Source: CAZPWQ01 sp964590495 (GTDB taxonomy: Bacteria; Bacteroidota; Rhodothermia; Balneolales; Balneolaceae). Taken from it: a stretch of 56,289 bases of DNA. The stretch spans positions 1 to 56,289 of the forward strand of contig CAZPWQ010000012.1 of the NCBI GenBank assembly GCA_964590495.1. The letters run 5' to 3'. Every line of letters starts with the position of its first letter. Position 1 is the stretch's first letter. The position numbers and the translations under genes are program-made. Shown in pieces: positions 42,058 to 49,559 of this stretch. Under the pieces are notes generated by a model. The model saw only the letters and a program-made list of their open reading frames with translations. It did not search any database and was not told where the DNA came from.

Positions 42058-42089
42058 ATATAAAATTCAACTAAATTAGAGTTCGTATA

Positions 42090-43283
42090 ATGAATAAGAT
42101 GACACTCAAGGATGTCGATGTTAATGGTAGAAAAGTGTTGATGAGGGTAGACTTTAACGTGCCTATCGAAGACGGGAGAATTACAGATGACAATCGCATC
42201 GTTCAGGCCCTTCCCTCCATTAATTATATTATTGAAAACGGCGGAAAATTAATCCTTATGAGTCATCTTGGCCGCCCCGGCGGATCGAGAGACGAATCCT
42301 TGAGTTTACGTCCTGCCGCCATACATCTGCAGTCTCTGATAAATACAGAAGTTCATTTTGCCGCGGATTGTATTGGTGAAAAGGCTGAATCCGTTATAGA
42401 ACAGGCCGGTGACGATGAAATTATTTTGCTGGAGAATGTCCGTTTTCATAAAGGGGAAAAAGCGAATGATGAGGAATTCTGTAAAAAACTGGCCGCGCAT
42501 GGAGATCTGTTTTGTAACGATGCCTTCGGAAGCAGCCACAGGGCACATTCATCGGTTGCCGGTGTTACCCGTTTTCTGCAACCTGCGGTATCGGGATTTT
42601 TGCTCGAAAAAGAGATCCAATATTTAAATGGATCAGTCAATAATCCAAAGCGGCCTTTTGTAGCAATTCTCGGTGGAGCAAAAGTCTCCGATAAAATCGG
42701 GGTCATTGACAATCTTCTTGGCAAAGTGGATACGATTATCATCGGCGGTGGTATGACTTATACTTTTTATAAAGCAAAAGGTCTGCCTATTGGTGACTCA
42801 ATGGTCGAAGATGAGAAGGTTGAACTGGCAAGGGAATTGATGGAAAAAGCCGAAGAAAAGGGAATAAAATTTATGCTGCCCATGGATTCTGTGATAGCCA
42901 AAGAATTTAAAAACGATGCTGAACACAAGGTAGTAGATGAAGATGGAATAGAAGACGGCTGGATGGCTTTGGATATTGGTCCACAATCGGCAATCTCATT
43001 CGGAAATATCATTAAAAATGCAGAAACAGTAGTCTGGAACGGGCCAATGGGGGTCTTTGAGATGGAGAATTACGCAGGCGGTACTGTAGCAGTTGCGGAG
43101 GCGTTGGCTGAAGCTACCAACAGAGGAGCAACCACAATCATTGGCGGCGGTGATTCTGCATCTGCTATTAAACAGGCAGGACTTGAAGACCGAGTATCGC
43201 ACGTGTCAACCGGCGGAGGTGCCAGTCTGATGTTTCTGGAGGGGAAGGAATTACCAGGTGTTACAGCACTAACTGATAGATGA
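42090..43283 (+). CDS. pgk: Phosphoglycerate kinase
   Basis: Glycolytic enzyme interconverting 1,3-bisphosphoglycerate and 3-phosphoglycerate with ADP/ATP. It begins T-L-K-D-V-D-V-N-G-R-K-V-L-M-R-V-D-F-N-V-P (family signature), has S-H-L-G-R-P-G-G (about 59-66), the hinge L-G-G-A-K-V-S-D-K (about 196-204), and the nucleotide-end W-N-G-P-M-G-V-F-E (about 315-323) and G-G-G-D-S-A-S-A (about 353-360). Full length at 397 aa. Its 3-phosphoglycerate links to the glucosyl-3-phosphoglycerate synthase earlier in the window. Confidence 0.97.
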   Translation: MNKMTLKDVDVNGRKVLMRVDFNVPIEDGRITDDNRIVQALPSINYIIENGGKLILMSHLGRPGGSRDESLSLRPAAIHLQSLINTEVHFAADCIGEKAESVIEQAGDDEIILLENVRFHKGEKANDEEFCKKLAAHGDLFCNDAFGSSHRAHSSVAGVTRFLQPAVSGFLLEKEIQYLNGSVNNPKRPFVAILGGAKVSDKIGVIDNLLGKVDTIIIGGGMTYTFYKAKGLPIGDSMVEDEKVELARELMEKAEEKGIKFMLPMDSVIAKEFKNDAEHKVVDEDGIEDGWMALDIGPQSAISFGNIIKNAETVVWNGPMGVFEMENYAGGTVAVAEALAEATNRGATTIIGGGDSASAIKQAGLEDRVSHVSTGGGASLMFLEGKELPGVTALTDR

Positions 43284-43319
43284 TTGTTTGCTGTAAATAT
43301 TTATGGGTGGAACCGTTTA

Positions 43320-43339
43320 AGACGCGATTAATCACGTCT
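43320..43339. repeat. REP-like hairpin (AGACG type)
   Basis: AGACG C GATT / AATC A CGTCT: a 20-nt imperfect palindrome with one mismatch, located after pgk. It shares the AGACG..CGTCT core with the palindrome at 47879 inside the RAYT remnant. Confidence 0.6.
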
Positions 43340-43399
43340 CCACTCCTCCTGCTGAGATTAGAAAAATTGCAGCAAATGAACACACCGGCGTAATTATTC

Positions 43400-43430
43400 T
43401 TTCAGCTGTTGGGCAGGTTTTGTATTTTTA
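43400..43430 (+). promoter_or_regulatory. Possible promoter of nusB
   Basis: TTTC (43400-43403), 19 nt, TATTTTTA (43423-43430), close to the Bacteroidota TTTG-N19-TAnnTTTG consensus, 33 nt before the nusB ATG. Same spacing as the bL31 promoter's gene distance. Confidence 0.4.
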
Positions 43431-43463
43431 TCATTCTGTCAAACCAAGAAAATATTTGAATTA

Positions 43464-43928
43464 ATGGCCCAGAGAAGAGAAGCACGGGAAGCAGTTCTAC
43501 AGGCACTATATGCCAATGAAATCGGAAAAGGTGAGTGGACGCATATCATCAAAACCCAGATAAAACCGAAGTTCCGGGACGATAAGGAAACTTTCAAATT
43601 TGCGGAGCGGCTGTTTCTGAAGATTGTCAACAGGCGGGAAGAAATTGACGAAATAATCAAAGGCCATATAAAAAACTGGCGTATGGACCGGCTGGCGACA
43701 ATCGACAAGGTAGTTTTAAGAATGGCCATTGGTGAATTTCTTTTCTTTGAAGAGATTCCGACAAAAGTTACCATGAATGAAGCCATTGATCTGGTAAAAG
43801 ATTTTTCCACTTCGAAGTCGGGTAAATTTGTTAACGGTATTCTTGATTCCGCCCTGGAACAATTGAAAAAAGACGACCGGATCAACAAAAGCGGACGCGG
43901 CCTCATTGAAGAATCAGTGAATTCTTAG
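43464..43928 (+). CDS. nusB: Transcription antitermination factor NusB
   Basis: All-helical RNA-binding protein (154 aa) that works with NusE to prevent premature termination of rRNA transcripts. It opens R-R-E-A-R-E-A-V-L-Q-A-L-Y-A-N-E (about 3-18) and closes with the family's K-F-V-N-G-I-L-D (about 129-136). The middle I-D-K-V-V-L-R-M-A-I-G-E-F-L (about 79-92) also matches. Expression is with the following phosphatase gene, which starts 10 nt after the stop. Confidence 0.95.
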   Translation: MAQRREAREAVLQALYANEIGKGEWTHIIKTQIKPKFRDDKETFKFAERLFLKIVNRREEIDEIIKGHIKNWRMDRLATIDKVVLRMAIGEFLFFEEIPTKVTMNEAIDLVKDFSTSKSGKFVNGILDSALEQLKKDDRINKSGRGLIEESVNS

Positions 43929-43938
43929 ACGGCTACAC

Positions 43939-44604
43939 GTGACTGAACAGAAATATATTGCTATCGGAGACATCCATGGTTGCTACCGCTCGACTGTTGC
44001 ATTGATGGAGAAACTGGAGCCATACAGGGATCGTCAGTTCATATTTATAGGAGATTATATCGATCGCGGTCCCGATTCAAAACAGGTCGTTGACCTGATG
44101 CTGAATCTTCAAAAGAAGATCGATTGCGTCTTTTTGCGGGGCAATCACGAGCAAATGTTGCTTGATGCTGTCAGAGAGAATGACATGAGCCTGTGGCTGA
44201 TGAACGGCGGACGAACAACCCTCAATTCCTATACAAAAGGAAGAGAGAAGCTTGAGTTGCCCGAAGCCCACAGAAAGTTTTATGAAAATACCCGCCTGTA
44301 TTATGAAACTCCCGAATATTTCTTTGTTCATGCAGGAGTTTCCCCCGCTAAAACAATAGCAGAATCATTGAATGATGATATGCTTGAGCAGGAATTTTTA
44401 TGGGAACGTTCTCATCTCGACGTTTTTGAGACTCCCTGGGAAAAGACGGTAGTTTTCGGTCATACGCCGCAGCCCCGGCCCCTGCAGAAAAAGCATATGA
44501 TCGGTATTGATACCGGCTGCGTCTATAATCGTATGGGATACGGCAAATTGACTGCCGTCAAGCTTCCCGAGGTTGAATTCATTCAACAGACATGCCTGGA
44601 ATAA
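43939..44604 (+). CDS. Calcineurin-like serine/threonine or ApaH-type phosphatase
   Basis: A 221-aa metallophosphoesterase with all motifs: G-D-I-H-G-C (about 9-14), G-D-Y-I-D-R-G-P-D-S (about 35-44), R-G-N-H-E-Q-M (about 68-74), F-V-H-A-G-V (about 130-135) and F-G-H-T-P-Q (about 171-176). This is the PrpA/PrpE-like group, acting on phosphoproteins or dinucleoside polyphosphates. The start is GTG at 43939, 10 nt after nusB. Substrate cannot be chosen from sequence. Confidence 0.9.
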   Translation: MTEQKYIAIGDIHGCYRSTVALMEKLEPYRDRQFIFIGDYIDRGPDSKQVVDLMLNLQKKIDCVFLRGNHEQMLLDAVRENDMSLWLMNGGRTTLNSYTKGREKLELPEAHRKFYENTRLYYETPEYFFVHAGVSPAKTIAESLNDDMLEQEFLWERSHLDVFETPWEKTVVFGHTPQPRPLQKKHMIGIDTGCVYNRMGYGKLTAVKLPEVEFIQQTCLE

Positions 44605-44651
44605 CTGCTCACTTTTCCAGACTATCAGCCCAAAGCACCGGCATCCCCACC

Positions 44652-44812
44652 TGTCATCCTGAGACACCAAAAAGTAAACCGGGGCAGTCAATGTGCCAGT
44701 CGAAGGATCTCCCTTTTATGGCATTTGGATAGATAAGGACGCCCAGCCCCACCCACGGGATTCTTCGGCGGCGGACCGGAAAAACCACCGGTCCTTGCTC
44801 AGAATGATAACA
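44652..44812. repeat. MITE-like long imperfect inverted repeat
   Basis: TGTCATCCTGAG (44652-44663) at one end matches CTCAGAATGATAACA (44798-44812) at the other; inside are CGAAGGATCTCC (44701-44712), GGGATTCTTCG (44758-44768) and a GGACCGG/CCGGTCC stem (44773-44794). This layout matches a repeat type dispersed in Bacteroidota-like genomes. It fills most of the 340-nt gap before ychF; a CACCAAAAAGTAAAC segment inside looks like a nested second repeat. Confidence 0.6.
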
Positions 44813-44944
44813 TGAGGTGAGTTCATCCTGCACCCAATATTTTTCTTAACGATAGCTGAATAACGGCAGATATTATTTGTATATTCAACCCGTTTTTTCA
44901 TTGAGCAAAAAAATACTAGTTACCCCCAAAAGAAATAATATTAC

Positions 44945-46039
44945 ATGAGCTTACGCTGTGGAATTGTAGGGCTGCCCAATGTCGGAAAGTCTACCTTGTT
45001 TAACGCCCTGAGTGATGCGGGTGCCGAAGCCGCCAACTTTCCTTTTTGTACGATTGACCCCAATATCGGGGTAGTACCGGTACCTGATGAGCGGTTGAAT
45101 ACACTGTTTGAAATAGTAGAATCAAAGCAGAAAATACCAACGAGTGTCGAATTTGTAGATATCGCCGGACTTGTAAAAGGAGCATCCGAAGGAAAGGGCA
45201 AGGGAAATGCTTTTCTCTCGCACATACGGGAAGTAGATCTGATCGTACATGTGGTACGCTGTTTTGATGATCCGAACGTTATTCATGTGGAAGGAGACGT
45301 CAACCCGAAGCGGGATATTCGTATTATCGAGGATGAATTGATACTTAAAGATCTGGAATCCGTCGAAAAACGGGTCTCGAACCTGGAGAAGGAAGCTAAA
45401 GGAGGGGATAGAAAAGTGGTCCAGAAGCTTGAAATCGTACAAAGGTTGCAGGAACATCTTGAGCAGGGGTACGCCGCCCGTACGTTTGATGCAGATAAGG
45501 AGGAACGAAAAGCCTATCGCGAGCTTTTTCTGCTTTCCGGCAAGCCGGTGTTATATGCTTGCAACGTATCGGAAGAAGATCTGACTACGGGCAATGAGTG
45601 GGTGGATACCGTTCAAAAGATCGCAGAAGAATTTGATGATGAAGTGGTTATGTTTTGTGCTAAGATAGAGGCAGAAATTGCGGAACTTGATGAAGATGAA
45701 AAAGAGGATTTCCTGAAAGAGATGGGGGTCGAAAGCGCCGGACTTGATCGACTGATCAAGGGAGCATATAAAGAGTTGGGTCTCATTACCTATTTTACGG
45801 CAGGTCCGAAAGAAGTTCGCGCATGGACTATTGAAAAAGGCACCAAGGCTCCACAGGCCGCTGGAGTTATTCACTCCGATTTTGAACGGGGATTTATCCG
45901 TGCAGAAACAGTCAGTTACGAAACCTATGCCGAGCTGGGATCGGAAAAAGCGGTCAAAGATGCCGGAAAGATGCGCCAGGAAGGCAAGGACTACGTTGTC
46001 CGGGATGGGGACGTTATACTGTTTCGCTTTAATGTGTGA
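44945..46039 (+). CDS. ychF: Redox-regulated ATPase YchF (Obg-like)
   Basis: Obg-family P-loop protein that hydrolyses ATP rather than GTP and binds ribosomes. G1 is G-L-P-N-V-G-K-S-T (about 8-16). The G4 region is N-V-S-E-E (about 200-204), replacing the NKxD of true GTPases, consistent with ATP use. The C-terminal TGS domain has L-I-T-Y-F-T-A-G-P-K-E-V-R-A-W (about 280-294). Full length at 364 aa. A heptad array begins 8 nt past its stop and fills the gap to the convergent SPOR gene. Confidence 0.96.
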   Translation: MSLRCGIVGLPNVGKSTLFNALSDAGAEAANFPFCTIDPNIGVVPVPDERLNTLFEIVESKQKIPTSVEFVDIAGLVKGASEGKGKGNAFLSHIREVDLIVHVVRCFDDPNVIHVEGDVNPKRDIRIIEDELILKDLESVEKRVSNLEKEAKGGDRKVVQKLEIVQRLQEHLEQGYAARTFDADKEERKAYRELFLLSGKPVLYACNVSEEDLTTGNEWVDTVQKIAEEFDDEVVMFCAKIEAEIAELDEDEKEDFLKEMGVESAGLDRLIKGAYKELGLITYFTAGPKEVRAWTIEKGTKAPQAAGVIHSDFERGFIRAETVSYETYAELGSEKAVKDAGKMRQEGKDYVVRDGDVILFRFNV

Positions 46040-46046
46040 TGGCAGG

Positions 46047-46119
46047 GCAGTGAACAATGATCAGTGATCAGTGGGACAGGGCATCAATAACTGATTGCTG
46101 ACCGCTGAAAGCTGACAGC
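46047..46119. repeat. Two adjacent heptad arrays between convergent genes
   Basis: Array 1 (46047-46074): GCAGTGA, ACAATGA, TCAGTGA, TCAGTGG. Array 2 (46088-46115): TAACTGA, TTGCTGA, CCGCTGA, AAGCTGA. Both have a 7-nt period with a shared TGA end of each unit. They fill nearly the whole gap between the ychF stop (8 nt away) and the SPOR lipoprotein stop (4 nt away). Confidence 0.75.
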
Positions 46120-46123
46120 TTCG

Positions 46124-46711
46124 CTATTCTTTTTTTGCAGTCTCTTCCTTTCTTTCTGCCAGTTCGAAACTTACCGTATCTGCGGGAGCGGAATCCGGCT
46201 CGATTTCATCATGTACTACCCATGCATCGGGATATTTTTGTTTAATCAGGTTGGAATATTTGATGGCCTGATCACGCTGTTGGAAGTCCCCGATGTGCAC
46301 CTTATAGAAAGGTTGTTTGAATGAAACGTACGCTTCACCCTGATAACCGGTAATTGTTGTATCGGCCCAGTTTTCATATTGAACTGAAACAGAATCAGCG
46401 AGTTGCATATTCCTGGTGGAAAGAATTTGGATACGATATCCATCTCTGGGATCCCGGTTGATGTTTTGTCCGGCCGAAGCTTTTTCAAGCAGGTGCTCTG
46501 GCATATCATGTTGCTGAGCATTATAGCTGTCTCTTAATCTGCTCCGGTTGCCGTCAAGCAGACTGATCATGGCTTCATTGGTGGTTTCTGAAACCATCAA
46601 CGAGTCTTTGTCTGCATCCCGATCTTCGGTTACACGTTCAACCGTAGAACAGGCTGCGCTGACCATAAAAATCGCGAATAGTGGTAGTATAAGTTGTTTT
46701 GTAAGTTTCAT
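46124..46711 (-). CDS. SPOR-domain lipoprotein
   Basis: About 195 aa from the ATG at 46711, preferred because it starts the signal peptide (M-K-L-T-K-Q-L-I-L-P-L-F-A-I-F) that ends in a S-A-A-C lipobox; an upstream in-frame ATG (46729) would add six residues. The C-terminal half (about 95-170) is a SPOR domain (D-G-Y-R-I-Q-I-L-S-T-R, then F-Y-K-V-H-I-G-D-F), which binds denuded septal peptidoglycan. Outer-membrane or periplasmic location at division sites is likely. It lies 7 nt downstream of the half aldehyde dehydrogenase gene in the same direction. Confidence 0.85.
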   Translation of the reverse strand: MKLTKQLILPLFAIFMVSAACSTVERVTEDRDADKDSLMVSETTNEAMISLLDGNRSRLRDSYNAQQHDMPEHLLEKASAGQNINRDPRDGYRIQILSTRNMQLADSVSVQYENWADTTITGYQGEAYVSFKQPFYKVHIGDFQQRDQAIKYSNLIKQKYPDAWVVHDEIEPDSAPADTVSFELAERKEETAKKE

Positions 46712-46718
46712 AGTAATT

Positions 46719-47588
46719 CTAATATCCAATAGGATGCCAGGTTGTTTTGATCTCCTGAAAGTCAGTTATAATATACGGAGATTGTTCTTTATCGTCATAC
46801 CAATCATGAACAGGTTTATAAGTAACCCGTTTTATGTTTAAAGCCGAATTTTCGTCCATTTGTTTCCGTTTTTCTGGCTCCATTTTGCTTTCCGTATGGA
46901 AAAAAGCATTTACATCCATATGAGAGGTCATATCGATAAGCAGTTCATCGCGTAAACCAGTCAGAATATTGACAACTCCTCCCGGTACATCTGATGAATT
47001 GAGCACTTCAGCAAAACTGATCGCATTCAGCGGGTATTTTTGAGAGGCGAGTACCACACAAGTATTGCCACCCACTATTACCGGTGCGATAACTGAGATA
47101 AGTCCCAGAAGAGGGCTCTCTTCCGGCGCCCAGATATTTACCACGCCGGTGGGTTCGGACATCGAGAAATTAAAGTGAGAACTGGCAACGGGATTAATAC
47201 TGCCGAAGATCTGCTGATATTTGTCGGACCATCCCGCGTAGTAAATCAGGCGGTCAATGGAGGTTTCAACATCAGTTTTTGCCTGTTTTGTTTTATAACC
47301 GATGGTTTCGAGTTCATCGACAAACTGAGCTTTGCGGGTTTCCAGCATTTCGGCTGTACGATACAGAATCTGACCACGATTATAGGCACTGCGTCCGCTC
47401 CAGTCTTTGAAAGCTGTCCGTGCGGCTGTCACAGCGTCCCGCACGTCCTTGCGCGAACACCGGCAGGCGTTGGCCAGCAGGTTATCATTACCATCGTAAA
47501 CCTTATAAAAACGGCCGGATTCGGTACGGGGAAAATTACCCCCGACGTAGGTTTTATATGTTTTCTGAACTTCGATTCTGTCTGACAT
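46719..47588 (-). CDS. Aldehyde dehydrogenase N-terminal half, non-catalytic
   Basis: A 289-aa ALDH-fold protein that stops before the catalytic domain. The Rossmann part is clear (Y-V-G-G-N-F-P near the start; E-P-T-G-V-V-N-I-W-A; I-V-G-G-N-T-C-V-V-L; V-P-G-G-V-V-N-I-L-T-G). However, the catalytic Asn of PWNFP is replaced (A-P-E-E-S-P), the NAD-binding Lys of VVLKPAE is Ala (V-V-L-A-S-Q), and there is no active-site Cys domain. A family-specific tail (about 250-289, ending K-T-T-W-H-P-I-G-Y) closes the reading frame cleanly. With full ALDH and deoC it forms a recognised cluster (deoxyribose to acetate / glyceraldehyde-3-P). A role as regulatory or structural subunit is inference. Confidence 0.8.
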   Translation of the reverse strand: MSDRIEVQKTYKTYVGGNFPRTESGRFYKVYDGNDNLLANACRCSRKDVRDAVTAARTAFKDWSGRSAYNRGQILYRTAEMLETRKAQFVDELETIGYKTKQAKTDVETSIDRLIYYAGWSDKYQQIFGSINPVASSHFNFSMSEPTGVVNIWAPEESPLLGLISVIAPVIVGGNTCVVLASQKYPLNAISFAEVLNSSDVPGGVVNILTGLRDELLIDMTSHMDVNAFFHTESKMEPEKRKQMDENSALNIKRVTYKPVHDWYDDKEQSPYIITDFQEIKTTWHPIGY

Positions 47589-47630
47589 ATTAAGTTTTGT
47601 GGTTGCAATATTTGTGATACAAGTCAGGAA

Positions 47631-47918
47631 CTATTTTGAATAGTAACGGTCGTTGTGCCATCTCAGTGGATTTTCTCTTATATATTCTTCAATTTTAATT
47701 AGTGATTTTTGATTGCGGATAATATGATCATAAAAACCTTTTTGCCATTTAAAAGTTCGATAACCTGATTTCTTTTTCAACTTTGTACATGCTGATTTAT
47801 ATCCTCTGATTATAGCTGATACATTACCACTTTGGGGACCAAATTTATTACTATAGTCTTGGATGTATTCATCTCCCGGAGACGCATTCGATGCGTCTCT
47901 ACATGTTTTCTGAAACAG
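47631..47918 (-). pseudogene. 3'-terminal remnant of a REP-associated tyrosine transposase (RAYT)
   Basis: An open frame of 95 codons without its start, ending at the TAG at 47631. Its translation shows the RAYT C-terminus: F-K-W-Q-K-G-F-Y-D-H-I-I-R-N, then I-E-E-Y-I-R-E-N-P-L-R-W. The upstream two-thirds, including the catalytic Tyr and HUH motif, are missing, so the gene is dead. A stop codon lies just upstream of 47918. It sits between the two ALDH genes in the same direction, in a 369-nt gap. RAYTs mobilise REP hairpins; one REP-like palindrome is inside the fragment. Confidence 0.8.
47879..47899. repeat. Perfect REP-like palindrome inside the RAYT remnant
   Basis: GAGACGCAT / TCG / ATGCGTCTC: 9-bp perfect stem with a 3-nt loop. 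Read on the minus strand it stays in the remnant's frame (R-D-A-S-N-A-S). Confidence 0.8.
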
Positions 47919-47957
47919 CTAAAATGCCTGTAGCGGAAATCCGCTCAATCCGCTTAA

Positions 47958-49481
47958 TCAGCGTTCCAATTCCACATACGGGTATAACCCATGCAGCCCG
48001 CCCTCGCGGCCCATGCCGCTTTCCTTGTATCCGCCGAAAGGGGATGTAGGATCAAACCGGTTATAGGTGTTTGCCCACACAACCCCATTCCGGATTTTAC
48101 TGCCGACGTTGAATATTTTTGAGCCTTTATCCGTCCATACCCCGCCTGCAAGACCGTATGGCGTGTTATTTGCTTTCTCAATACCTTCCTCCGCAGTGCG
48201 GAAAGTCTGTATCGTCAGAACAGGACCGAAAATCTCTTCCTGTACAATGCGGTTCGACTGTCCTACATTCGTAAATATCGTAGGGCGACAGAAATAACCG
48301 GTCTCGGGGATATCACATGAGCTCTGGTACATATCTGCACCTTCGTTGACGCCGATCTCCAGGTACTCATTTATTTTATCGTACTGCTGTTTCGAATTGA
48401 TAGCTCCGATATCGGTATTTTTATCCAGTGGATCACCGACTATCAAAGTTTCCATACGGTCGCGCAATTTCCGGATAAATTCATCAGCGATGCCTTCCTG
48501 TACAAACAATCGTGAACCGGAACAGCAGACATGACCCTGGTTAAAGAAAATAGCGTTGATAACACCTTCAACCGCCTGGTCCATAGGGGCATCCTCAAAA
48601 ATAATATTCGGTCCCTTGCCGCCAAGCTCCAGGGTGTATTTTTTATCCGTCCCGGCCAGCGATTTCATGATAATCTTTCCGACTTCGGTGGATCCGGTAA
48701 AGGCTATCTTGTCGATATCGTCATGATTGACAATTTCAGAACCTGTTTGTCCCGCCCCTGTAACGATATTAACCACACCGTCGGGCAGCCCGGCATCCTG
48801 GCAAAGTTCTGCAAATTTCAGGGCTGTCAGTGAGGTGGTCTCCGCCGGTTTTAAGACGACAGTGTTTCCTGTTGCAAGAGCGGGGGCTATTTTCCATGCA
48901 AGCATAAGCAGGGGAAAGTTCCAGGGGATGATTTGTCCCGCCACACCCAATGATTTGGCCTTTTTCCCGGGGAATGCATAATCAAGCTTATCGGCCCAGC
49001 CGGCATAGTAAAAGAAATGGGCGGCAGCCAGGGGTATGTCCACATCACGTGATTCACGAATAGGTTTGCCTCCGTCAAGTGATTCTATGACTGAGAATTC
49101 TTTTGCCCGCTCCTGGATAAGCCGTGCAATACGGAAAACATATTTTCCGCGTTCTTTGGGTTTCAGTTTAGACCAGGTTTTTTCATAAGCTGTGCGGGCA
49201 GCTTTAACAGCTTTATGTACATCCTGCTGCGTTGCTTCCGCAAAGCGGGATATTACTTCTTCTTTGCCGGGATTAACGGAATCGATATAACGACCTTTTT
49301 CCGGCTCGATAAACTCACCTCCGATAAAGAGTTCATACTGTTCTTTTAAATCAATATGATCGGTGCTCTCAGGAGCATCGTCATATTCCCAGTTCCCTTT
49401 AAAATCAAGTTTCGAACCGGGGGAGGAAGCTTTAAAAGGCTTGGCAGCTTCGATTTCAGTACTGTTTTTGTTAGTAGACAT
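47958..49481 (-). CDS. Aldehyde dehydrogenase (NAD(P)+-dependent)
   Basis: Full-length 507-aa ALDH. Cofactor and catalytic motifs present: P-W-N-F-P-L (about 189-194), V-V-L-K-P-A-E (about 212-218), F-T-G-S-T-E-V-G (about 261-268), E-L-G-G-K-G-P-N (about 286-293, Glu general base), and G-H-V-C-C-S-G-S-R (about 318-326, catalytic Cys). An extended N-terminus of about 45 residues is rich in Asp/Glu and Lys. The partner gene downstream is the half ALDH, and deoC is 78 nt upstream. Together they suggest oxidation of the acetaldehyde from deoxyribose-5-phosphate cleavage, which is inference from context. Confidence 0.93.
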   Translation of the reverse strand: MSTNKNSTEIEAAKPFKASSPGSKLDFKGNWEYDDAPESTDHIDLKEQYELFIGGEFIEPEKGRYIDSVNPGKEEVISRFAEATQQDVHKAVKAARTAYEKTWSKLKPKERGKYVFRIARLIQERAKEFSVIESLDGGKPIRESRDVDIPLAAAHFFYYAGWADKLDYAFPGKKAKSLGVAGQIIPWNFPLLMLAWKIAPALATGNTVVLKPAETTSLTALKFAELCQDAGLPDGVVNIVTGAGQTGSEIVNHDDIDKIAFTGSTEVGKIIMKSLAGTDKKYTLELGGKGPNIIFEDAPMDQAVEGVINAIFFNQGHVCCSGSRLFVQEGIADEFIRKLRDRMETLIVGDPLDKNTDIGAINSKQQYDKINEYLEIGVNEGADMYQSSCDIPETGYFCRPTIFTNVGQSNRIVQEEIFGPVLTIQTFRTAEEGIEKANNTPYGLAGGVWTDKGSKIFNVGSKIRNGVVWANTYNRFDPTSPFGGYKESGMGREGGLHGLYPYVELER

Positions 49482-49530
49482 GCTTAAAATATCTCAAGTT
49501 AAAAATTTAACCTGCAGCTGGCAATGAAAA

Positions 49531-49558
49531 ATACGTGATACGTAATACGTATTATGTA
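49531..49558. repeat. Heptad tandem repeat 3' of deoC
   Basis: ATACGTG, ATACGTA, ATACGTA, TTATGTA: four 7-nt units, with the array ending 1 nt from the deoC stop codon (minus strand). A 5'-oriented T-run (TTTTTC on the minus strand) follows. Confidence 0.75.
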
Positions 49559-49559
49559 A

